A stretch of DNA of 64,000 nt from Maylandia zebra (Eukaryota; Chordata; Actinopteri; Cichliformes; Cichlidae). Within the stretch, counting starts at the first letter, position 1. Each line of letters opens with the position of its first letter. The notes below the pieces were generated by a model. That model had not been told where the DNA came from and searched no databases. It worked only from the letters and a program-made list of their open reading frames with translations. The translations under genes and the position numbers were made by a program. Below are positions 13,301-25,690 of this stretch, in pieces. The DNA lies in assembly GCF_041146795.1 (NCBI RefSeq), contig NC_135168.1:41601870-41665869 (forward strand), in the 5' to 3' direction.

Positions 13301-16300
13301 AAAATTTTCCCAGAGACTAAAAGTTCCACTGATCATCAGAGAGAAAATCTCCCTTGTGGTCTTCATTGATTAAAATCATCTCAGTTTCTTCATTTCATTT
13401 CATTATGAAACAAAGTAAAACCAAATGTAGGGAAATTTTGTAATATATCCAGCACTATGGCATTAATATCCATTTTAAAATATGCAAACGTCAAATTAAC
13501 AACTCAGACTACAAAGTTCTGGAATGAATCCCAACACCAGTGGCATTGTTAACATATAGAGATTTTCTTAAATCTTTGGTTTTTATTGAGCTGTGGCTGT
13601 ATGAGGCTCTGTTTTCTTTATAGTACATGACAGATGATGTTTCTGTACTGCAGCAGAATTATTATAAGTGGGAAAAGCAATGCATGTGCATGAGTCAACT
13701 GCAGATTCGCATCATTAAAATGAGCAGGAGAAATATATATATGCACGCACAAGTCCTCTACAGCAGTTCCCTGCTATGAGTAGTTAATGACAGAAGTTCA
13801 GAATTCATGTGGGTAAGAGTGCAAATCTGACAACAGAACAGCCAGCAGCAGTTTGCATTTATTAACTGCTTATTTTTTTATTTATCCCTGTTTTTGTTTT
13901 TTTTGCGTCTTGAGAAAAACTATAACATTCGCTTTGCTGGTTGACAGCCCAACAGCAGTGGAAACACTCTGACTTTGTTGGTTGACTTAAAGGTGGATGA
14001 TAGTATAATGACTCACCCTCCACAGTGATGACTCCCAGCAGGTGCAGCATTTTGACGGCCCCACAGCACAGCAGAATGATGGCTATAGTATGTAAACTGT
14101 TCTCGCTCTGCTCTTCTCTATCCATTCTGATTATTTTCTTCTTTTCTTTGGACTCGCTGTTTATCCTGAAGCTTTCTGTCTTCAACTTTTCCCGTACTTC
14201 CTTAGCCCCTTCTGGTTTTTATTCCTTAAGATGCTTAACTTTGCACAATAAGGAAAAATTGAACTCCAAACTTTCAAACACTGGTGGTGGTTTTTCACTA
14301 CAATTCTAAACAAAGTTGGCTTTTAAACTCTTTCCTGCTCTCTCTCTCGTGATTATAAACTTTCCATCTATCTTGCTTCCTCCCACAGTGAAATCAGCAC
14401 TCACCTGCCTCTCTCTGTCTCTGTCTTTTTATCCCCCCTTCTCTCTCCTCCCTGGGGCATCTTCCTCTCTTATCCTGACCTTCGCTCTATCCCACACACC
14501 CTCTCTCTCCCCACAGAGCCCCACTCCCCCCTGTATTACAGTCGGTGTCCTTCACTCTTTGGGGCTTTACAGTGAGCACACTGTAACAATGATAAACTCA
14601 CCTTACACCGTACCGCCATATGTGTTTGTTTTGTGACTGTGTACAAGTTCATGAACAGATCAGGACTTGATTAATGGCTCCCATTAAGACACACAGTCAG
14701 CTTCAAACAACAGACGGCCTAATTCACCACAAAGTGACTTTTCTAAACATACCTTTCATATACCGTACTCTATAATATAAACAGCACTTTGTATAAATCA
14801 GTACCTATGAATACAGGCACTGAGAGAACATCTATTCTAATTTGCCCTGTGGGCTTTATAAAAATTGCAGCAAGCCTGAATAACAAGAGTATTGGGAACT
14901 ATAAGAACTGCTATAAACTTTGTGGACCACCAGGGGGTAGCAAAACCTAACACAGAGAACAGTACCATGATTGCTAAAAATGTGATGCACATTTTAATGT
15001 TTAGCTTTCTCATAGAATATCAGTGCAGTGACCAATTTGATAAGCTGAACAAAGATTTTTGCTCAAATGCGATTTATTTTAATGCATCCACACAATCAAA
15101 ATCACAGTGAAAAAAAGACTAAATTGTAAATTCTGTGCTCTTAACAAGATGGCACTCATTTAAAGTCTTTATGTGTATGCAAAGAGAAGCTTCACTAGCC
15201 AACTGAGCTGAAGTACAGCCGCTGACTTGCAGACTGCAGGGGGCTCTGCCGTATCAAGAGGTTTCCCACAGAGTTGTCGATTGCAGGTTTGCTTTATTTA
15301 CTGTTGTGAAATTACAGTAGCAGTGCTGGGGAAAATTTAATTTAGCGGCAAGAGTAGAATTTAATCCAATTTGTCAGACATTTGCTCATTAGTATAAATG
15401 ATTAAGTGTAGTTTAAGTTGTGTTCATTAGCTGTCTTCACTGGGATTTCTGTTGGGATATTATACACAGGTACAGCGAAACAACAAACACCCTGCAACAC
15501 ATGTTACACACCAGAATAACAAGCTGACACCAGATTATTAGTGGAAAGTTGAGAAGGCGTTTATTTTATAGCAGACAGAATACTAAACAGATTTGAATCT
15601 GCTGCAGGTTCTTTCCCCCGCCCTTTAAGCCAAGTTTCAGTGACCAGATTTAGAATATCTCCTCTCTATGGCACTGCGCAGATGCAAGAGCATAGAAGAA
15701 AAACCTCAGAACAAAATGGACAAACAGAGCAGTCTATAGCTTGACTCACAGGGACTACTAATACTACACTGACCTCATTATTCTAAATTTTTGCCATGAT
15801 TATAACAGCATAAATATGACAGAGGATAAAGAAATGCAAAAAGGGTCTACTTTAAAGGTATAGTGTGTAAAATATTACCACTAGATGTCAGTAGATTGTA
15901 GCAAACTGAAATCTGTTTTCTCATTTGTAGTGAGTGTAGGCTTTTATTCCGCTGTTTACCTCATCTGTCAATACATCTATTTAATCTGCAGGAGGCTATA
16001 TAAACTTTGAAAGGGGTCGACGAGTCAGTAAAACTCAGTTCTTCTCAATGACAGCGATGCTGAGGTGAGTTTTTGAGGATATTGTGAAGTTTTCTGTCAG
16101 TAAGCACTGTTGCATTTGGTGTTAGCTGCAGTTAGCCTATATTAGCCCCTGTTAGCTGCTGTTTGCTAGCATTAGTGAAACTTTCTTTGAAGTGGCTCTA
16201 ACAGTGTTGGACTTGGACATTAAGTGAATAAACTCTCATACAATGTGAGGAAGTAATCAAACTGTTTATCAGAAGGAAAGTGTGATTTTTAGGACACTAG

Positions 16301-19300
16301 AACCCAACATTAGCTGGCATTATTTTAGCTTACAAGGAGCTGTTTTTGATATTTAGCTTGCTTGTTATCAGAGAGGGTGAAATGTCTAATCTGCTGACAA
16401 TAAATAATTGCACCAATACTGGGAATGAATAAGCATGTTTATGAATGTTTTTGGGTGTTACCGCCTTGAATTCAGTTGAGGAAATGTGGCGTGAGGAGAG
16501 GAGGAAGATGATGAAGTGGAAATGAGGGAGGAAACAGAAGTGGAAGAGGAAGAGAATGACATAGTGAGAAAGAGTTGATGAAAATATGCATTTACAAATA
16601 CTAAATGGCCACAGATAGCTTGAAAGAGCTATTTACGAGTTATTTATGAGCTTTCACAAACTAGTGTCCTCTCCTGCGTATGTTTAATGGCTTAATTCTA
16701 CATCTAAGTCTATGAAAATATATCAGTTTATTGCTAGATAAGATTGGTAGATACCTTTAACACACTATCGTCTAACACTTCACCGAGTGAAGCTGTCATA
16801 GGACAGGTATCAATCCATCACAGGGCTTCATATGATATTCAGTGAAATAATACTTTTGCATGGACAACCTACCATCAATCCTTTGAAGCCTCTAACTTCA
16901 ACAATAACTAACAAACAGCTAACAGTTTCCATTTGGCATATGCTCACCATCTTTGTTTACGCTCACGTGCACACACCCACACACAGTTGGCAAGCTCCGC
17001 GCAGGCTGTTAGGAGTTTTTACTGATGCGCGAGAGGATGGAGACAGTGTGGAAAAAACAAAGACAGAGCAGCCTTGTACAAAGGTATTTTCTAATTCTAC
17101 TAACTACAACTGTTCAATTTGGCACACATTTCTATTTGGGAATACAAAAAAAAATACAGCACTTTAACAATCCTGTCATTTTCATAAAAATCTGCCTAAA
17201 TCAGTAAATATGATTTTTTATGATTTTTTAATATGATGTTTCTCAGAGAGAAAAACAGTTTAATACATTTAAGGAAGCAGAGGACTAATAGATTTTGAAG
17301 CAAAGAGGAACACGCTTCAAAAACAAAGTAACACACACAGACTTGCTAATTTCATACTAATTCTACTCTACTGTAGCTAATCCTCTTCATCCAAGCAGTG
17401 ATTTATAAGGTACAGAGAAAATGAATGTGCTCAGTGAGAATTTCACAATCGACAACATTTTGGACACATCAATACACAGTCACAACATGTACTGAATTAC
17501 AAAGCTATTATTGATTAGTTTTGAAGCATTACAAAACAATAAAATAGATAGTGCTACGCTGTGTTGAGCACATTGAATATTTGAAGTAATTGCTACAGTG
17601 TTCTTGTTTGGTTCCCGATCAAAGGAAAACACTGAGCTCGAGCATTATGCTGCTCCAGTAAAACAGAAAATGAGTTACTAGAAATAGACTGTGTACACGA
17701 GCTTGTGTGATCTTCTTCCTTGGTTAGCAGTTAAGATCCAAAGTTACTTTTAAGTTCATTTCACAATGTAAATTCATTATAACATGTCTACAGATGTAAA
17801 CTAACATTGAATTTAGGAGATATCACCCAGTTCTACATATCTAATCCCAACTCATTGTCTTTACTCTACATAGAGTTCAAAACCTCATTGTGAGCCTTTG
17901 CGGGATTATTATCAAATGTAAAAGGAGTCTTCTGATTCAGGAAACCTCCTTTTAAACACATGAAAGTGCGTAGTGGTGGAATATATCTGGTCATATAACT
18001 TCTGTAAAGTTTTCATTGAACAGGTGAGGTCTAGAAACCTACATCATCCGTGTTCCACAACAAAATCTGCAAACTTAGCAGATAAAGAAAGCCTAAATAA
18101 ACCCAACCTAGAAAGCAACCTCGAGAACTTCACTTCCATCTGCTGCATAACCTATTATAAACCGTGGTGTCTGACAGTGACCAACAGCCTGAGCCCATTT
18201 CTTTCAGAGCTTGTTCAGAATGTTAAGCGGTGGCCTGAGCTGCCAGCAAAGAAAGACTACCTGTCACTCTCCCCAACAAGCACTCTAACACAAAAAAAGC
18301 CCCTCTTACGTCTGTACACACCCTCTTCCTAAAGCCCATGGAGAGGATTTAATTCCTAACTTTCTCCTGACCACTCCTGCCTCTGGTATTTAATGCTGCG
18401 CTAATTTCTTCTGCATCTCTTCCTTTCTTCTGTTTCCCACTGATTCCTTCTTTCTCCTCCATTTCTTATCTCCCCCCCTCTGCCAAACTCTCCTCTCAGT
18501 CCGCCACTCTATCTATGCCATGCTCTCTCTTTCTTTCTAGTACCGTGTCCTGTAATCCTTGCCAGAAAGTATCTCATTTGCATAATCTGAATTAGCCTAA
18601 TCTGTCATCCTGGCCGGCTAAAGAGGAGTTTCTCTTACCGGCCTCTGCATGGTGGAGCGTGCTTTCCAAGAAAGAGGCAATTTAAATAGCTGCAAGCAAC
18701 AGTATAAACCCCGGAAAAGCTGAATATATAATCATGTTTCACGCAGTGAATTTAAACCCTCATTCTGAAACATATTGTTTTCCATAGTCAATATTCAAGT
18801 CATGGGACATAAGGCCAATCCTTTACTGGCTTTTCAGTGCTTCACTGAAGGTCCAGTGACTTGTTATATTTGGGGACACACACATAAACACAGAAAAATA
18901 AATGTATCCAGTCACATGGGCTAAAAACAAGGCAGAAATCCAGAGTTATTGACGAACAAAGCATTTAAGCACCCGTGTGTGTAAAACAACAAACACTCAC
19001 ACATATCACTGCTTGGATACTGACCTTCAGCCTGCTGAAGGAGGACTGTTTGGATTGCTAAAGTATGTTCAAACAGACACAGGAAAGTGTGTCACTTTTT
19101 TTTTTTGGCTACTGTTGATTATGTTTTCAAAGAGGGAGTTATAAATACGGCTCATTTAGACACACATAGCAGCACGCCAGTATTGATTTTTGAGTAAACA
19201 TATGTCTAGACTCCGAATCTGCAGAACACACAAACACACACACACACAGGCAGAGACACACTGCTGGATGCCAAGAGGATGAGGATGATGAGATGACTTA

Positions 19301-22300
19301 ATAAGCACTCACACCAGCTAATGGGAGTGTGGGTGATGCAGAGAGGGAGCAAATGAGAGAAAGAACAGCAGCATAAAAGTGAGAGGGGAGGAAAGGAGCG
19401 GTATGGAGCAGATTATGATGGTGGTGGCGGCATGCGAGAGTGTGGTGGGGAAAAATTAGAAGAAAGTAAGATGAAGAGGGACAAATGGGGGAGGGAGAAA
19501 TGGGGGAAACAACTGGGAGTAGAAAAAGCAGTGGGAGGATGTGAAACTGAAAAAAAACATTAAGAGGAAGAGGTTCAGGGGCTGGTAGGGATGAAGCAAC
19601 TAGCAAAACAAAAGAAAGATAAGAGGGAGAGAGAGATTGACAGAAAATAAAAGGATAGAGGGAGATTGAGACAACATTGCTGCAAGGAGTAAGTAAGGGA
19701 GGCAGTGAAAAATGGAAAATTCACCAGGGAGTGGAAAAAAATATGCCAGGTGAAAATTCTTCTGGAGAGATGAGTTGTCAGAGGCCACCACAACAGATGA
19801 GGAGGAAAACAGGCGCGAGCCTGCCAGACAAAACCATGCAGACAAGACAGTAGGAGAAAACTCCCACCAGAAAGAGCCTGTCAGAAAAAGGAAGAAAAAA
19901 CAACTTGGCAGAAAATAAAGGAAGTTGAGAGAACAACACGCAGCCTTGATGAAAACAGACAGTCCAGACAGGCATGTAAATATTCAAGCAGGTGCAGGAC
20001 ACGAACGCGGCGAGGGTATTTTCTGTCATGACACAGGAGTGATGAGCTCATGCCCAGAAGATCAATCATGTAGAAATTTAATCTCACAATATTATAGCCA
20101 TGCACTGTCCCCCATTTTCAGTGTTGCTGTCAGTGTTGTGAGGATAAGTTATCTGCAACACCAAAGAAAGAAACGGGCGCCTGCATGCATACAAGCCCCG
20201 CCGCACTAATCCCGCATAAAGCTAACATGTCAGAGTAGGAGAAAGATGCTGAAGTAACAACAGCTGAATTACACACAATTCTCTCCCCCTCCAACCCCAA
20301 ATAGCTTCACAGCTCCACATCCCATTCTTTTTTATCTCTTCGCTGGGTATTTGTGGAGGTAAAAAGACTTGTTTTCATTTGCAGCAAGAGTCAGATTTCA
20401 TGCGTTTCCACAACTTAAGTGCATCAACAATCAAAATAGCAACAAATTTACGCCTAGCTTTTTTTTGGTTTTGAACACCCTTAGGGAAAAGTGTTTGTCT
20501 GAGCTAGTGGTGGAGTGGAAGAGCTTATTCAAAAGATGAAGCCAGCCATATGCACTGATTTGGAAAAGGTCCTGCTTGGACAGAAAACTGATAACAGTCT
20601 GCCTTGACAAATAAGTTTAAATGACTATTAATAGGGGGTAGGGTTGGGGATTTTTTTTTTCCGTCTGGCACTGATCTCCTGCTCACTGTGCCCATTCATT
20701 GTAGTAGCCACATTAGATTTGTAAGACTTACATAAAAGAGGTTTACAGGATTTCTTTTTTAGAATGAGTAACGAGGGAGTAAAACATTTCTTACAGGCAA
20801 CAGGTTTTCATACATCCCGCTTCTCGCTTCATCTGCAAATTTGCATCTCTCACTATCTGAGTCTCTTTCACGTGGCCTTGACTTACTTAGGAAAACCCCA
20901 ATCTCATCAAAAAAAAACCCAAACCCCACCCCACCCACCCCAAACCCCACATCTTTTGTTGCCATGGTTACGGTGCTTCCAAGGTAACAGCAAGACAGAA
21001 AAGCAGTGTGTGAGCAGAGTGACAAATACCTTCGACATGTGTGTGTTTACCAGTGTCGAGGCTCGCGTCTGAGCATGCAGCCAGACAGACAGACAGAGCA
21101 GCACGCGTGCGCACGCACAGACCAAAAAAAAGAGAAAGAAAAAAAAAAGAGCCAGCTCTTAGATTCCTCCCTCGGTTTGCTGTGTCAAAAAAAGATAAGC
21201 TCAACAACAATCACCTGGGTGCACAGACACTGCCTGGCTGAAAGTTTGTTGTAGAATAAACAGATTCACTTTTTTGTTTCCACTGGGAACACCTGTTGGT
21301 CTCTACATTTCTTCCTTTCTCTCTCTCGACAAACCATCTGCTCCCCTTCTTTCACTGCATCTCAACTGAAATACCGGCAGTTATTAATCTTCGCTCTGCA
21401 GCTTTTTGTACCTGCGCTGTATACATTGTGCCGGAGTGAGCGTGTGTGTGAAAGCCACAACGACAACACACTGTCAAAAGTTTCACCGCCCGTATGCGTG
21501 CATCCATGCGCATGTGCCGATTAGAAAAAGAGAGAAAAAAACCCCACATTATGTTTGTGTGTTTTGTGTGTGTGAGTATGTCTATGCGTGCGTTCATGTT
21601 TGTGTGTGTATTCCCTCACCCCTGGATGGCCTCCTCTGCTTGGTCTGCATGGTCAACGTGCCCACCACAGCCCCCATGTTTGCCGCCGTCGTTGTGGAAA
21701 CAAGTGCGTCTGTGTGTTGAAGTCTGTGTCTGTTCGTCACGTGTTTCAGCAGCTAGAACGCACACGCACGCACTCCCTCGCCCTCTTTCCTCCTCTCATC
21801 CTCTCCTCCTCTCTCTCCACCTCCTCTCTCAATGGCTGCTCTAGGCAGAAACCCTCCTTCCATCATCCCCTCTTTCATCCTTTCACACTTCATCTTGTGG
21901 CGCTCCTCCTCTCTTTCTCTCTCTCACTCTCGCCCCCTTTCTCCCCAAACTCCTTCACTCCCTCCCTCCCCTCCCTCCCTGCTCCTTGTTTTTCATTAGG
22001 GGCTGTAGTTGCCCTCCCTCTTTCCATTTCTCTCCCTCCCTCTCTCTCCATCTATCACCCTCCCACCCTCACAGCGAGGCAAGAGCCCGAGAGGAGCATC
22101 AGTGATTCAGTATGAAATCGCCAGGATGTTGATTCACTAAATTATAAATTAATATTAGTATACCCATTGACTTGTTGATGATAACGCCGCATGAATCGCT
22201 CTGAACAAAACAACAAACATGCCCTGTTACATCCGCACACGTAAACGCATCTGTTTCCTTCTAAAGGAGAACAAATATGCAAATAGATACTTGCTCAAAC

Positions 22301-25300
22301 ACTGACTGGAGAGGTAAATATGAATCATGGAGCGAAGGGGAAACACGTGAATGTGACGGGAATTACGAAGAGCCCTGAGCTTTGCTTCCTCAGCATTGCG
22401 ATTTGTTCACGAAAAGGCCACTTTAGTCCATCAGCACCTCCGCTGACTTCATCCATCGCTCTTGTTAATCCATCCTTACCCACGAGCAGGATGGATAAAG
22501 GAATGGAAAGTGAGTGAATGAGTGAGGGAGCGTGTGTGTGGTGGCAGATTGGCTTCACGGGTCAGGAGAAACAGCTGAAAGTCATGGATGTGAGAAAAGA
22601 GAGAGATTAAAGTGAGAGGAGGCAAAGGATGAGAAGAGTGAGATATTTAATATGGCTCTAATAGAGGGATCAAGACGAGTGTCAGATAATATTGCAGGAG
22701 TGTGTGCTATTCCCTTTAAGAGCTGCACACACAAAGATGAAATCACATTTTAATTACAGACTAATCGATACAAACAAAGTAGACCACTCTAAGTGAGGGA
22801 AGTGTGAGAAGAACAGGAAGACAGTCACAGATGACAAACCAAATGTGCTGCACATGAAAGACTGAAGACTGTAAGCAGAAACGCCACTTTATGAAAATAC
22901 TCAGTTAAAAGTAAAATTCCAAAGAGTAAATATAATTATGTACAGTTTTAAAGTGAAATCTTATTTACACTTTTTTATGGTCCTCGGTCTGTGACCCAGC
23001 ATTTTAAGTTTAGAAGTTTCACTTTAGTTCTTTGATGTTTGACTCTTCGTTTGTGGTATTTTGGCGTTTCGTGGTATAGTTTGTTGGTGTTTCTTTTTTT
23101 ACTTTCTCAGGCGAGTGGTTAGAGTTTTTTTGGATTCTATTCTTGTTTTAGTTTATTTTACATTCCCTGTGTTTTCTGTGTCTCGTGTTAAGTTTTACCT
23201 CCCAGTGTCTCCTCATCAGATTTAGTTCAGCTGTATGTTTCTCCTCAGGTGTCTCCACTCTAACCTCATCTCCTCTTGCGTATTTGAACCCTCAGTTTGT
23301 TTGTGTTCTTTGTTGTATCCTCCATCATGCTGTGTGCTCCCTTGGTCTGTGCTTCCCTGTGACTCAGAGGATTTGCTTTCCTGGCGCGAGCCCTGCCTCG
23401 TTTTTGTAATTTGTTTGAAAGGCTTCAGAATTAAAGCTGTTTTTTTTAGTTTCTTGTCTTGCGAGTCCTGCATTTGGATCTACCGACAAAGTCCCATCCA
23501 AAATGCCACAGTCACTCCATGGCTACTTTAAACCTGAAGTCTACAACTTTCTGCCAGGTGGTGCTGTGCTGGACTGCACTGCATTCATTAATGTGAAAAC
23601 ATTTTTTTTTCTCTTAAAAGTGTGTCCTTAATGTGCATATCTTTTGTTTCAGCCTACACAATTTACCATACATAAGGGATCTTTACACAATATCAGTTGA
23701 TAGACTGGTCAAAGTGTAATCCACCTCGCGCCCAGTGTAAGGTTGGATAGCGTCTAACTCCACTGTGTAATCAGATTGAATCAAATTAGACAAACAGTTC
23801 AGAAAATACTTGAATGGATGGTTATTAAGCATCATGAGAAAGAGTAACTGTAAATTTTTGTCCCAGCTCAATCAGCAGCTCATGTGGAACTGCAGAGGAG
23901 GAGGTGAACAGTTTTATGTCCCAAGGAATCAATAATCTGTCACTGTTATCACCCATCTTTGCTGTGATAAAGATCCCTCACAAACAGATGTGCTTCTTAA
24001 GGAAACTTCGGAAGTCTTTTGCAGAACTTTTTTGTAGAACAGCTATAGAAAGCATCCTCACTAGCAACATCACACCCACCCCATCCCAGCCTGTTCACCC
24101 TACAGGCCATCTGGCAAGTGAGACAGAAGTTTTGTTATGCAACCGCGTTATATAATGATAATTAAAATGGATATTAAACTGGTGACATCAATCAATAAAA
24201 TATCCAGTTATCATACCTGTCAAATGACTGTAGAAAGCAGAGGCTGCGAATCCTACATACAGCTCATACAGCTCTCGCGTAATCGTCCCTGTGCTTGTTG
24301 ATGGCAAGAAATACAGGAATGAAGCTTCCACTAGGGCACGACATGTAAAACTTGCACTATTAGCTGGTTATGGTTTTCTTCTTCGTCTTCTTTGTCGATA
24401 AAATCTTTTTTTCCTTTCTCACTACATGGGGGGGGGGGGGGGGGGGGGGGGGGGGGAATATTGTTTAGTAGAGATGCAAATGTTTTTTTAGTAAACGATT
24501 TGGAAAATAGTCACAGTGTCCTTTTATATCAAGCCAGCAGTCCGTAGTAGTAATGCCTCCGCAAATGTGGCAGCAGCTTCAAAAACGGGGCACTTTTTTG
24601 CCTGCCGATGGTGAATAATGAACAAAGCGAGACTGTTAGGAAGCCATATGGGCAGATTTAGCAGAAAAGATTTAGTTTGGTGAGCAAAGGAAACTGCAAT
24701 CTGCTTTTGTAAAAATGTGCTCATGAATGCGCTGATGCATTTTTTTTTCTTCACAACAGCTAGAAAGACAGAATGGACAGCAGTGGGGTGTAATGCTTTC
24801 ACCCTGCCTACACACACATGGAAACACACATATGGTTACTCACACAAAGAGGCACACATATACACACACATACATTTTGCACATGCATCAAGCATGGGCA
24901 GAAAGACTGTCTGATCATAGGATGAGGTCTCTGTGGATGCTAGTGGCATCCAAATGACATGCAGTCAGCACAGTAGAGCATAATCATTTCCTGCCACACA
25001 CACAAACTGCTCTTCCGCTTTGCTTGCCCTGCTATATAACTGACTGCCTGAATTGTGCCTATAGGATTTTACAGGCTATCAGAGTTATTCCCTTCTATCT
25101 TCACTGCAGCCTACTTCTTCTTTAGCCTTAAACTATGTCTATCCATCTCTCGACACCTCCTTTTCTATGAATTTGTCTTCCGGCGCACAGCCCTCGCCAG
25201 TACACCTATATCTTGCCATCTCTCCCCATAAATCTCTGCGCTTGTATCAGCCTAGTGTTTCTGTCGTTTCAAACAGTGTTCCCAGCTTGTTCCAATCTCA

Positions 25301-25611
25301 AATCTCCGTCCCTCCCTATCTCCCCGCGGTCTCTGACAGGCCTGTTTCCACACGTTGACAGAAACGTTTCTCCATCTAGTAATCATTTCAAAGTCTGTCT
25401 GTAGAGCAGAGAGAAAGGAGTGAAAGGTTGGAGTGTGTGTGATTGTTTTTATGCTTGTGTGTATAATATTGGTACAGAACTGCCTGGTGTTTCCCTGCAG
25501 GCATGTGAGTGAATGGCTGCAGACTGTTTTACAAGACCCCTGTCAGACTTTAAAGGAAAGATGATATGAGACAGAAGCGAGGAGAGAACAGCAAGAGCAG
25601 GAAGAGGTGTG

Positions 25612-25690
<79 letters not shown>

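Larger units (their letters stand above)
9899..14016. other. kcnip1 intron between shared exon 2 and KIS-like first exon
   Basis: Apart from the AC repeat and the Tc1 remnant listed separately, this stretch is unique-looking AT-rich DNA with short CA clusters at about 12770-12800 and 12890-12927. No exon is recognised. I looked for the small extra exon known in one mammalian KChIP1 variant (motif AWWYYQYQ) and did not find it. Confidence 0.5.

Noticed and set aside
14126..14185. Longer KIS-like exon starting 20 codons earlier
   Set aside because: The apparent start is TTG; the first ATG is at 14125 and gives an N-terminus of the length seen in KChIP4a.
21494..22115. Open frames of 116 and 175 codons on the + strand
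   Set aside because: They are low-complexity readings of the pyrimidine tract and the antisense of the kcnip1 MGAVVG exon.
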